From Roseovarius sp. TE539 (GTDB lineage: Bacteria > Pseudomonadota > Alphaproteobacteria > Rhodobacterales > Rhodobacteraceae): DNA of 64,000 nt. Position 1 is the first letter of the stretch, and every line of letters begins with the position of its first letter. The position numbers were made by a program, and so were the translations under genes. This document shows, piece after piece, positions 35,917-44,210 of this stretch. The notes below the pieces were generated by a model. It saw only the letters and a program-made list of their open reading frames with translations. It was not told the DNA's origin and ran no database searches. The DNA is taken from the NCBI RefSeq assembly GCF_003298505.1, contig NZ_QNGB01000003.1, positions 1 through 64,000 of the forward strand, written 5' to 3'.

Positions 35917-36347
35917 GCCGCCGCACCCTGATCCTGCGCTACGCGGCCTTCGCGGTGATTGCCACGCTTGCAAACCTCGCGGTGCAGCGCATGGTGCTTG
36001 CCCTGTCCGGCCCGATGTCGCCCGGCATGGCATTGGCGCTGGCGATCGGGGCGGGCACCATCGCCGGCTTGCTGATCAAGTACGTCCTCGACAAGCGCTG
36101 GATCTTCCTCGACCTTTCCACCGGGTTGGCCACGCATGGTCGCAAGTTCGCGCTTTATACCGCTATGGGCGTGGTCACCACCTGCATCTTCTGGGGGACG
36201 GAGACCCTGTTCTGGTGGATCTGGCGCAGCGACCCGATGCGCGAGGCCGGCGCGGTCCTCGGCCTGACGGTGGGTTACGTGGTGAAATACAACCTCGACC
36301 GGCGCTACGTTTTCACCGATGACCGCCTTGGCGGGGTGACGCCGTGA
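35913..36347 (+). CDS. GtrA family small membrane protein
   Basis: Four-helix inner-membrane protein of 144 residues, GtrA family, linked to flipping or handling of polyprenyl-phosphate-linked sugars. It has L-I-K-Y-V-L-D-K-R-W-I-F near residues 53-64 and K-Y-N-L-D-R-R-Y-V-F-T at the C-terminus, both GtrA hallmarks. It overlaps both neighbours by 4 bp. In Mycobacterium a GtrA-family protein (Rv3789) is also encoded beside dprE1, so the context supports a role in arabinose-lipid handling. Confidence 0.88.
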   Translation: MSRRTLILRYAAFAVIATLANLAVQRMVLALSGPMSPGMALALAIGAGTIAGLLIKYVLDKRWIFLDLSTGLATHGRKFALYTAMGVVTTCIFWGTETLFWWIWRSDPMREAGAVLGLTVGYVVKYNLDRRYVFTDDRLGGVTP

Positions 36348-37660
36348 AACTGTCGGGCTGGGGGCGTTATCCGGTTGCCGATTGCCGCCTGAGCGCGCCG
36401 CGCGATGCGGTGGAACTGCGCGCGTGTCTGGACGCCGGGCCGGGGATCGCGCGGGGCAACGGACGTGCCTATGGCGACAGCGCGATGAACCCGTCCAACA
36501 CCATCTCGATGCGCCATTTCAACCACATGATCGCCTTCGATCCCGAGACCGGACAACTGATCACCGAGGCCGGAGTGATCCTTGGAGACGTGATTCGCAC
36601 CTTTCTGCCGCGCGGCTGGTTCCCGCCGGTCACGCCGGGGACCAAGTTCGTCACCATCGGTGGCATGATCGCCGCGGACGTGCATGGCAAGAATCATCAT
36701 TGTGATGGCAGTTTCGGAAATTTCGTGGACTGGATCGAGGTAATCGGCCCCGGCGGAGAGATCCGCCGCACAGGTCCCGGCGAGGCGTTGTTCGAATGGA
36801 CGGTTGGCGGGATGGGTCTGACCGGTGTGATAATACGAGCCGCGGTTCGCCTCACCGCTGTGGAGACGGGCTGGATCCGGCAGCGCATACTTCCCGCACC
36901 GACATTGGCGGCAACGATGGACACCTTCGAGACCGCGCAGGACGCCACCTATTCGGTGGCATGGATAGATTGCCTGTCCACCGGCGCGCGTCAGGGCCGA
37001 TCGCTGGTGATGCTGGGCGAGCATGCCGCGCTCGATGAGTTGCCGCCACGGGCTGCCCGCCGCCCGCATGGGCCGCCTGCGCGCCGGGCGCGTACCGTGC
37101 CGGCCGATCTGCCGGGGTTCGTGCTCAACCGTGCCGCGATGCGGGCTTTCAACGCGCTTTATTACCGGAATGGCTGCCGCAAGGCCGGAACCGTCCATGT
37201 GGGATGGGATCCATTCTTCTATCCGCTCGATTCGGTTCTCGGCTGGAACCGCATCTACGGGCGGCGCGGCTTCGTGCAGTTTCAGTGCGTGCTGCCGCTG
37301 GCCGAATCGTATGCGGGGCTGAGCTCCCTGCTCGATGCCGTGGCCGCCGCCGGGCAGGGCGCGTTCCTGTCGGTGCTCAAACGCTTCGGCGCTCAGGAAA
37401 GCCGGTTCTCCTTCCCGATGGAAGGGTACACGCTGGCGCTGGATTTCCCCGTGTCCCGCCGCAGCCTCGCAATGATGGAGCGGCTCGACGAGATAACCGT
37501 TGCGCATGGTGGCCGCTTCTATCTTGCCAAGGATGGCCGCCTGAAACCTAACACGCTGCACAGCGCCGATCCGCGGGCCGCCGCCTTCCGGGCGATGCGG
37601 CAAGACACCGGGCTTGTGCGGGAATTTTCATCACGCCAATCCGAAAGGGTGCAGATTTGA
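36344..37660 (+). CDS. DprE1-like decaprenylphosphoryl-ribose 2'-oxidase
   Basis: FAD-dependent oxidase of 438 residues that would oxidise the 2'-hydroxyl of polyprenyl-phosphoryl-ribose, the first half of its epimerisation to arabinose. The FAD-binding R-G-N-G-R-A-Y-G-D-S is at the N-terminus, with P-G-T-K-F-V-T-I-G-G-M-I-A-A-D-V-H-G-K-N and G-G-M-G-L-T-G-V-I following. The C-terminal block aligns without gaps to Mycobacterium DprE1: Y393 and K396 correspond to Y415 and K418, while A365 stands where mycobacterial C387 (the benzothiazinone target) lies. It overlaps GtrA upstream and the SDR downstream. Confidence 0.9.
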   Translation: MKLSGWGRYPVADCRLSAPRDAVELRACLDAGPGIARGNGRAYGDSAMNPSNTISMRHFNHMIAFDPETGQLITEAGVILGDVIRTFLPRGWFPPVTPGTKFVTIGGMIAADVHGKNHHCDGSFGNFVDWIEVIGPGGEIRRTGPGEALFEWTVGGMGLTGVIIRAAVRLTAVETGWIRQRILPAPTLAATMDTFETAQDATYSVAWIDCLSTGARQGRSLVMLGEHAALDELPPRAARRPHGPPARRARTVPADLPGFVLNRAAMRAFNALYYRNGCRKAGTVHVGWDPFFYPLDSVLGWNRIYGRRGFVQFQCVLPLAESYAGLSSLLDAVAAAGQGAFLSVLKRFGAQESRFSFPMEGYTLALDFPVSRRSLAMMERLDEITVAHGGRFYLAKDGRLKPNTLHSADPRAAAFRAMRQDTGLVREFSSRQSERVQI

Positions 37661-38394
37661 CCGACCAACCCGTCCTGATTCTGGGGGGCCGATCGGATAT
37701 CGGCCTCGCCATTGCCCACCGGTACGCCGATCTGGGCCACACGGTGCAACTTGCAGCGCGCAATGCCCAAAGCCTTTCGCAGGAAAAGACCGACATGGAA
37801 TTGCGCTACGGTGTCACCGTCAGCCTGCACGATTTCGATGTTCTGGCGCCGGACACGCACGAAGCCTTCCTTGACGGGCTGCCGGCCCTGCCGCAGATCG
37901 CCGTGTGCGCAGTGGGCTACATGGGTGATCAGGCCGAAAGCCAGCGCGATCCCGCCGCCGCGACCCTAGTGATGCGATCGAATTTCGAGGGTCCGGCCAA
38001 CATCCTTGCGCTTCTCGCCAACCTGTTCGAGGCGCGCGGCAGCGGCACGTTGATCGGTATAAGCTCCGTGGCGGGGGATCGCGGGCGGGCCACGAATTAT
38101 GTCTACGGTGCCGCGAAAGCCGGATTCACCGCCTTCCTTTCGGGGCTGCGCAACCGTTTGGCGGGGCGGGGCGTGCATGTCCTTACGGTGCTGCCGGGGT
38201 TCGTTGCCACCCGAATGACCGAGGGGCTGGACCTGCCCGAGAAACTCACCACGGACCCCGAAACGCTTGCCGTGGCGGTCGCGCGCGCCGCCGAGAAGCG
38301 CCGCAACGTGATTTACGTCAAGGGTGTATGGGCGGTTGTCATGCTGGTGATCCGCAACATCCCGGAGGCGATTTTCAAAAAACTCAGCATCTGA
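37657..38394 (+). CDS. DprE2-like short-chain dehydrogenase
   Basis: SDR of 245 residues that would reduce the 2'-keto intermediate made by the DprE1-like oxidase, giving polyprenyl-phosphoryl-arabinose. It has the Rossmann loop G-G-R-S-D-I-G-L-A, S-S-V-A-G-D-R-G-R near the catalytic serine, and Y-V-Y-G-A-A-K with the Tyr/Lys pair. The C-terminus ends with a hydrophobic segment, I-Y-V-K-G-V-W-A-V-V-M-L-V-I-R, as in DprE2, which probably docks at the membrane. It starts with TTG at 37657, overlapping the oxidase stop by 4 bp. It is the last gene of the set. Confidence 0.9.
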   Translation: MTDQPVLILGGRSDIGLAIAHRYADLGHTVQLAARNAQSLSQEKTDMELRYGVTVSLHDFDVLAPDTHEAFLDGLPALPQIAVCAVGYMGDQAESQRDPAAATLVMRSNFEGPANILALLANLFEARGSGTLIGISSVAGDRGRATNYVYGAAKAGFTAFLSGLRNRLAGRGVHVLTVLPGFVATRMTEGLDLPEKLTTDPETLAVAVARAAEKRRNVIYVKGVWAVVMLVIRNIPEAIFKKLSI

Positions 38395-38406
38395 GGCACG
38401 GGGCCT

Positions 38407-39480
38407 TCAGTCGCCGGCCAGCTTGCGCGCTCCGGCCTTGGTGCCAAACCCCACGATACCGTCCAGAGCTCCGCGGTAAAGCCCGCGGTCGATCAGGATC
38501 TTCTGGAATTCGATCGCGGTCGCGCGGTCCCAGCGTTGCCGCGGCAACCCATTGACATCGCGCAGCCCCTCGATGTCGACCTTGCCGGTTTCAAGGGCCT
38601 CGACATAGAACGCCGCGGCCTTGGCCGGGTCGTAATCCACACCATGGCCCTGCTCGTGCATGACGCCAAGTGTCCTGATCGCCGAGGGCATCCCGGCTTT
38701 CGCGGCGCGGCGGGTCCAGAGCGCGTGCAGGTTCGGGTTGGCCGCGACACCGTTCTCGTCATTGGCGTAAAGCGCGGCCAGATCCACCGCGGCCGATAGA
38801 TTGCCCTGTATCGCGGCGCGGCCCAGAAGACGGGTGGCCTGATCGGGGGCCGGCAGTCCGAGAGCCTCGGCCTCCTCTGCGGGGATGCCCTCGGGGTTGA
38901 GCATCACTTCCGCAAGGCGCACCTGCGCGAAATGATAGCCTTGATCCGAAGCTGCGCGCAGCAGGTCCAGGGCCTTCGCATTATCCTGCTCCACGCCGCG
39001 CCCGAGTCGGTACATGATCGCAAGCGTTGTCATCCCGGCAGCATCGCCCTGTTCGGCCGCCTTGCGATATTCGGCAATGGCACGGTCCAGATCCTCGTCA
39101 ATCCTGCCAATTCCGAAATTGTAATAGTCACCCAGCTTGGTATGCGCGGCCGCCACGCCGGATTGCGCGGCGCGATCGAACAGATCCACGGCTTCGCCGT
39201 GCTTGCCGCTGCGTTGCCGGATCACGCCGACCTGGAAAAGGGCGTCCGGTGCCGGCGGATCAAGCGTGATCGCCTCCTCGCAGGCAGCGCGCGCATCGCT
39301 CAAGGCGCCGAGATAGGCATCGAGTGCCTCACGGCTGACGGGAGTGCCGGCGTCCGGTGGACCTGCGGCCTCCCGGCAGCGTTTGTCCGCGTCTACGATC
39401 GAAACGCTGGCCACCGCCGGCAGCGCCGTCACGCCGAGACAGATCAGGATCGCCGAAGAAATTCGTGTCCGGAAACGCAT
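38407..39480 (-). CDS. secreted Sel1/TPR-repeat protein with peptidoglycan-binding-like tail
   Basis: Periplasmic protein of 357 residues. A signal peptide ends near A-V-A-S-V (residue 25). A TPR-like unit near residues 60-115 is followed by Sel1 repeats: A-A-H-T-K-L-G-D-Y-Y-N-F-G-I-G, G-M-T-T-L-A-I-M-Y-R-L-G-R-G-V and A-I-R-T-L-G-V-M-H-E-Q-G-H-G-V are the typical helices. The C-terminus (A-I-E-F-Q-K-I-L-I-D-R-G-L-Y, then D-G-I-V-G-F-G-T) resembles a peptidoglycan-binding domain 1. Such proteins are adaptors in the envelope. It is convergent with the DprE2-like gene (12 bp apart). Confidence 0.85.
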   Translation of the reverse strand: MRFRTRISSAILICLGVTALPAVASVSIVDADKRCREAAGPPDAGTPVSREALDAYLGALSDARAACEEAITLDPPAPDALFQVGVIRQRSGKHGEAVDLFDRAAQSGVAAAHTKLGDYYNFGIGRIDEDLDRAIAEYRKAAEQGDAAGMTTLAIMYRLGRGVEQDNAKALDLLRAASDQGYHFAQVRLAEVMLNPEGIPAEEAEALGLPAPDQATRLLGRAAIQGNLSAAVDLAALYANDENGVAANPNLHALWTRRAAKAGMPSAIRTLGVMHEQGHGVDYDPAKAAAFYVEALETGKVDIEGLRDVNGLPRQRWDRATAIEFQKILIDRGLYRGALDGIVGFGTKAGARKLAGD

Positions 39481-39743
39481 TGAAATCCCCCGCCTGGTTC
39501 AGATTCGTGCGCAGTCTGCCGTGTCTGGCGCTGCGTGGAAAGCCGATTCGCCAATTCGCCACGACCCTTGCGGCAAGGGCGCATGGCTGCGGCGTGGGCG
39601 GCGGTGCCATGCTCCGTCCGCCAACACGTGACATGCCTCCGGATCCGCTCGGAACGGCGGTTTCCCGCCATTGTGGCTGTTCCCCGCTCACGCCTGACGT
39701 TGCCTTATTGTGAAGTTAAGTGTTCACTCATAGAGGGACAGTC

Positions 39744-41297
39744 ATGAGAATCATCGCAGATATCAAAGGCGCCACGCGTGCCGCCCGGACCCGCGCACAC
39801 ACCGTATCGGTTGCCCCGCGCGCCATTCTCGTCGGGGCTGGTCTGGCACTGGCGGGATGCGGCTTCGTCATTGGCCTCAACTCCGGAAACACGCAGATCA
39901 CGAAACCGCGGCCCGTTGCGGCGCTGGCGCCTGCCGCTCCGCGGATCGTCGGCACGCTGCGCGCCGGCGTGTCCCCCGATCTGCCGCAGGTCACGCCCAT
40001 CCGGCGCCCGCAGGCATCGCGCCCGGACATGGCCGCGCCGCGCCCCGACGCACCGATGGCTGGAAATGCGACCCGGCCCTTCTACCCGCCGCGGCTTTAC
40101 GCGGGGGCGCCGCCGGTGGTCCCGCCCGCGCGGCCCGACCGGTTCACGTTTGACGGTCCGCGGCCGCGTCTGCGGCCGGAAACCCTGGTGCCGGAGACGC
40201 TTTTGGCCCGGCTTGATGCCCCGGCCGCCTCCGACGGTGCGCACGCCGCGCCGTCCCCGGTCGAGGCCCCCGTGGCCGAAGTGGAAGATGGCCAGGAACG
40301 GCGGGCCGGGCTCGGCACGTCCCTGCGCCCGCGCCTGCGTCCGGACAGCCTGAACACCACGGTCACGGTCAGCGCCCCCGAACCGGCGGAGGCTGTTGTT
40401 ACCGCGGCCACGGCGCCCGAGGCCGGTGATGGCGCCCCGGATACCGCGCCACCGCCGGTGCTGCATGATCCAACCCTGCAATTGGCGCAGGGCGTGGGCA
40501 ACTGTCCGCGCCGTCTTACCCGCGACATGCCCCGCCGGTCCGGAAACGCCCCGGATGGCACAGCCTTCATGGCACAGCTTGCCTCGGTCGGCGGCACCGT
40601 GCGTGACCGCCACGTGACCGGGCAGATCCTGTCCGGCAACATGCCCGACACGATGCGCCGTCTCGCCCCGGTCAGTGTCACCGGGCGTCTGCGTGACGGC
40701 AGCCGCGCGACCCTGACACTCTGTGTCACGCCGGATTACCTTGCGCTTGGCGGCAACCGCGATTTTGTAAGGGTGCCGCTCGGGCTGCGCGCCGCCACCC
40801 GCATCGCGGAGCGGTTCGACATGCTCTTGCCCACGGCGCAGATGGTTGATCTCATCTACCGTGCCGCTGATCTGCGTCTGACGCCCCGCCCGATGACGCC
40901 GGGCCCGCGGATGACGTCGACCGCTTATCTGGTCAAGCACAATGCCACCGTCGAGGGTCAGCGCAGGCGCGCCGGCGCCGGGGCGACGGCGTTGATCTCG
41001 GGGCACAAGAAGGATCTCGTGCTGACCAACCGTATCACACGCAATCCAAGCCGCGTGGCGATCTATGGCTGGCACCGGCCCGGCGGCAAGCCTATCCAGC
41101 CGCTCAGCACCGTGCACGGCGCCGCCTATGCCGATTACAGCCACGGTATCCGTCTGGTCAGCCGAACGGCGTATCTTGACGGGCGTGCCGTGGATCTGCG
41201 TCAGCTGATGTCGGACCCGGCCTATTCGGCGCTTGTGAGCAGGGAAGGTCCGATCCGTGGTCCGCGCCTCCTGATGGCGTCATTGGCCGGCAACTGA
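39744..41297 (+). CDS. proline-rich lipoprotein-like protein of unknown function
   Basis: Protein of 517 residues. The N-terminus has a hydrophobic stretch A-G-L-A-L-A-G-C-G (lipobox-like, Cys about 36) after a charged leader, so it is probably an envelope lipoprotein. Residues 50-260 are Pro/Arg/Ala-rich and poorly ordered, with R-P-R-L-R-P-E/D repeated about 60 residues apart. The C-terminal 260 residues form a compact, conserved-looking domain with G-N-C-P-R-R-L-T, L-I-S-G-H-K-K-D-L-V-L-T-N-R, G-W-H-R-P-G-G-K-P-I-Q-P-L and Y-A-D-Y-S-H-G-I-R-L-V. I do not recognise the domain; the His/Asp-rich motifs suggest metal binding. The ATG at 39744 has GAGGG upstream. Confidence 0.75.
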   Translation: MRIIADIKGATRAARTRAHTVSVAPRAILVGAGLALAGCGFVIGLNSGNTQITKPRPVAALAPAAPRIVGTLRAGVSPDLPQVTPIRRPQASRPDMAAPRPDAPMAGNATRPFYPPRLYAGAPPVVPPARPDRFTFDGPRPRLRPETLVPETLLARLDAPAASDGAHAAPSPVEAPVAEVEDGQERRAGLGTSLRPRLRPDSLNTTVTVSAPEPAEAVVTAATAPEAGDGAPDTAPPPVLHDPTLQLAQGVGNCPRRLTRDMPRRSGNAPDGTAFMAQLASVGGTVRDRHVTGQILSGNMPDTMRRLAPVSVTGRLRDGSRATLTLCVTPDYLALGGNRDFVRVPLGLRAATRIAERFDMLLPTAQMVDLIYRAADLRLTPRPMTPGPRMTSTAYLVKHNATVEGQRRRAGAGATALISGHKKDLVLTNRITRNPSRVAIYGWHRPGGKPIQPLSTVHGAAYADYSHGIRLVSRTAYLDGRAVDLRQLMSDPAYSALVSREGPIRGPRLLMASLAGN

Positions 41298-41332
41298 CCA
41301 CTCGTCCCGGAATGGCGGGCAGCACGAACGTC

Positions 41333-41355
41333 AACGGCGGCCGCGGGCCGCCGTT
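41333..41355. terminator. hairpin between convergent genes
   Basis: AACGGCGGCC (41333-41342) pairs perfectly with GGCCGCCGTT (41346-41355) around a GCG loop, and a short T-run follows. It sits between the converging 517-residue protein gene and the SUMF1-like gene, so it could end transcripts from both sides. Confidence 0.7.
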
Positions 41356-41452
41356 TCGCGTTTCCGGCCCGGCCCACCGTGTTGTAGCGTGTTGCATTCA
41401 ATCGGAAACGGTCCGGAGACAGGCGGGGGACTCCGATCCGGCGCAACGCACT

Positions 41453-42436
41453 CTAGCGTACGTCCTTGAAACAGCGGAACCCCAAGTGATAATTGCGATG
41501 GCTGTGCCCGGCCATCACCCGGCTTCCGTGCCAATAGGGCGCGCGCCAGCGGCTCCAGTGGGTATGCGCGCGGACGGTGTCCCAGATGAACCAGCTTCCC
41601 TTCATCTCGGTCACGCCCAGTTTGCGGCTGCCACGGCTGGCCATCTCGGCCGGGGACCGGGGAAGGTTCATGTGTTCGGCGGCATTGCCGTCAAGATCGT
41701 AGACGCCGAAGGGGCTCTTGCATCCCGGAAAGCTGCCGGCCGGATAGGTGTTTGATCCGCACCCCGTGAAACTGCCGCCATTGCAACTGCCGGATTTGTG
41801 ACTGCCTGTGGCGCAAACCCCGCGCCGCCATTGTTTGCCGATGCTGTAACGGGCCGACGACTGGTATTTTGCATTGTGGCGGGCCCGGGCCGCCTGCACG
41901 CTCATGCCGAAGAAATAATCCGGCTCGGTCAGCGCGCCATGCGCGGCACCCTCCCACTCGTGGGCGTCACCCATGCGTTTGCCTTCTGCCCAGCAAAGCT
42001 CGGCCGCTTCCTTGGCGCGCACCCATGTCACCGGGTACATGCCGGGCACGTTGGGATACTCGAACATGTCCACGCAGACCTCGGCGTCGCCGGGCGATTC
42101 AATGGCCGGATCGTAAAGCGGGGCCATGTATCTCTCGCCGCAGATTCGTTCGAATCCGGGATTGCGATAGTAGCGTTTCGGATCGGTGCCCAGTTTCGCC
42201 TCCAGTTGTTGGCGGCTCATCGGATGCCGCGTCACCGCCGGGTTGCCCTGCCCGATAAAGCGCGATCCGGCGAATATGCCCCGTATTTTCGACATTTCCG
42301 CATTGCTCAGCCCGCGCGCCGCCTGCATCTCCCGGAACATCGCTTCGTTGTTGGCTTTCAGGCTTTGCGCGTTGGCGATCCCGGCGAAGGTCAGCATCGT
42401 GCCAAGGGCCAGCCCGGCTGTAGCAAGTTTCAACAT
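41453..42436 (-). CDS. secreted SUMF1/FGE-fold protein lacking the catalytic cysteines
   Basis: Exported protein of 327 residues. A signal peptide ends at A-N-A-Q-S (residue 24 or so). The formylglycine-generating-enzyme-like fold is recognisable: C-V-D-M-F-E-Y-P-N-V, P-V-T-W-V-R-A-K-E-A-A-E-L-C, E-W-E-G-A-A-H-G, G-V-Y-D-L-D-G-N-A-A-E-H-M, and the terminal Y-H-L-G-F-R-C. The active-site Cys pair that precedes the terminal N-L-G-F-R-C in true FGE is absent here, so sulfatase activation is unlikely. It follows the 586-residue secreted protein by 13 bp, so the two are probably an operon. Confidence 0.82.
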   Translation of the reverse strand: MLKLATAGLALGTMLTFAGIANAQSLKANNEAMFREMQAARGLSNAEMSKIRGIFAGSRFIGQGNPAVTRHPMSRQQLEAKLGTDPKRYYRNPGFERICGERYMAPLYDPAIESPGDAEVCVDMFEYPNVPGMYPVTWVRAKEAAELCWAEGKRMGDAHEWEGAAHGALTEPDYFFGMSVQAARARHNAKYQSSARYSIGKQWRRGVCATGSHKSGSCNGGSFTGCGSNTYPAGSFPGCKSPFGVYDLDGNAAEHMNLPRSPAEMASRGSRKLGVTEMKGSWFIWDTVRAHTHWSRWRAPYWHGSRVMAGHSHRNYHLGFRCFKDVR

Positions 42437-42449
42437 CCTCGATCTCCCG

Positions 42450-44210
42450 TCATTTGCGAAGCAGGTAGAAAAAATCCCTGTTGTCGGAATAGCCGATGAA
42501 ACGCGGGATGGGGGTGCCATCACGGCGGCGGCCATCGACCGCGGACATCCGGCTGACCAGATGGCGTGCCCTAAGCCCGCCGTTTGTCTGTGTGTAGAGC
42601 GCCATGTAGGTGTGCTCCTGCGAGTTCATGTCCAGAAGCATCGCGTAGCGGCAGCCATAGGCCTGGAAGGTGCGTGCCATGGCCGAGGGCGTGGCGGTGG
42701 AGAAATAGGCGTAAATCAGGAACTGCCGTCCAGAAACGTCCTTCATGCAGGCGCCCGCGCGCAAGGTCCGAAGATCCGCGTTGGCCGAACCCGACCAGTT
42801 GCCGCCGCCCCAACTGCGCACGAACCGCCCTGGCACGCCCTTGCCGGTTTCGGGATCGGGCGCGATCAGGGGAACGCCGTTCTGGCGGGCGAAACGGAGT
42901 TTCGGCAGAAGCTTGCGGTCCGCCTCGGTCCATGTGCGCATGTGGATGCTGCCATCCTCCATCAGGAAGAGGGTCGAAAGATTGGGTTGCAGCTTGCTGA
43001 GGATCACGCCCTTGGTCATGAAGCCGTAGTGGTGGCCATGATTGAACGTCGCGTAATCGCTGAACTTGAAGGCACCGTGATCGCGTTTGAAACCGCCGGT
43101 AAACGTGGCCGCCACCCGCTCGGTCAGTGACGGGCTCAGCATCCCGGTCCGCACCAGCGGATCAGACCTGTCTATGCCGTCGGGACCAGGAATGTTCCAG
43201 TTGCGTCCGGCCCCGCGTGGGCGGGATGACCAGCCCAGGCGCGGGTGGTCGGTCCCGACCTCGTAGCCGATCTCGAATTCGGCGAGATCAAAGGCCACGA
43301 GGTAGACATCCGCCCGTCGCTCGACGGAATCGAGGTAATTGGTCTCGCCCCTCCGGTTGAGGATGTCGGGGTGGATCATGCCCGGCTGCATTGCACTGGC
43401 ATAGATGCCGGGGGCATCCTTGATGGCGTACCAGCTTCCGGCCTCCATCCGGCCGTTCGATGTCCCTTCCAGATCCCAGCCGAAATAGGCCTGCATCACG
43501 GGGTGGCTGGCCAGCCTTGCCCGCCCCAGCGACCCGGCGACATCACCGCCTTCGGCCCCGTCCAGAAGCGGCCCCGACTGCATGAAAGCATCCTCGTAGA
43601 AGGCCCCCTTGATCATGTTCACGATGCTGTCTCCGAACACCACGTTGTCGCGCAGGAATTCGGCCACCGCCTCGCGGCTCGTGCGCGACCCCGAGACCCT
43701 GTTGCGCAGATAGGCGCGGCCGCCGCAGATCGGCGCGTAGGGCAGGCCGGTCGCCTCCGCCTTTTCCAGTTCCGCTGACTTTTCTTCCCATGGACGACAG
43801 GCGTGTCGGCTGCTGTCGCTCCGGAAGACAAGTTCGGGATTGCCGCCACCACTCAGGGTGATGCGCCACTTTTGCGGATCCGCGTTCTCGATATGGTATG
43901 CCGCGGCACGGTCGCGCCACGAGTCCGCTGGCTCGACTTCAAGCAGGTACCACCAATCGTTTGCGGGATTCATCGAGGTCAGGGTGAGTTGCAATCCATC
44001 CGGCCCGGTGGCCGTCATTTCTTCGCGGAAAGGTTGCAATTCGATGGATGTCTTCGGTACGACGGCCTCGAACTGTTCCATCTGCTTTCGCAAGATGTCG
44101 GCCCGGTCGGGCCTTGCTTCCGAAGCCAGGGCAAGGGCCGGCACGGCCATGACCATCAAAAAGGCGCCCCGATGAAGACACGCGGCGAGTCCCCCAAGTG
44201 CAAACTTCAA
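42450..44210 (-). CDS. large secreted protein of unknown function
   Basis: Exported protein of about 586 residues, no firm family. A signal peptide (L-M-V-M-A-V-P-A-L-A-L-A-S) covers residues 18-30. The second half contains F-T-G-G-F-K-R-D-H-G, H-H-Y-G-F-M-T-K-G-V-I-L, L-S-T-L-F-L-M-E-D-G and a terminal Y-S-D-N-R-D-F-F-Y-L-L, weakly reminiscent of the NAGPA/phosphodiester-glycosidase (DUF2233-like) group. Two further Cys positions (C-R-P-W, P-I-C-G-G) may be paired. The TTG at 44210 (GGAGG 6 bp upstream) gives the signal peptide; the longer frame upstream does not look coding. It is the first gene of a pair with the SUMF1-like gene. Confidence 0.72.
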   Translation of the reverse strand: MKFALGGLAACLHRGAFLMVMAVPALALASEARPDRADILRKQMEQFEAVVPKTSIELQPFREEMTATGPDGLQLTLTSMNPANDWWYLLEVEPADSWRDRAAAYHIENADPQKWRITLSGGGNPELVFRSDSSRHACRPWEEKSAELEKAEATGLPYAPICGGRAYLRNRVSGSRTSREAVAEFLRDNVVFGDSIVNMIKGAFYEDAFMQSGPLLDGAEGGDVAGSLGRARLASHPVMQAYFGWDLEGTSNGRMEAGSWYAIKDAPGIYASAMQPGMIHPDILNRRGETNYLDSVERRADVYLVAFDLAEFEIGYEVGTDHPRLGWSSRPRGAGRNWNIPGPDGIDRSDPLVRTGMLSPSLTERVAATFTGGFKRDHGAFKFSDYATFNHGHHYGFMTKGVILSKLQPNLSTLFLMEDGSIHMRTWTEADRKLLPKLRFARQNGVPLIAPDPETGKGVPGRFVRSWGGGNWSGSANADLRTLRAGACMKDVSGRQFLIYAYFSTATPSAMARTFQAYGCRYAMLLDMNSQEHTYMALYTQTNGGLRARHLVSRMSAVDGRRRDGTPIPRFIGYSDNRDFFYLLRK

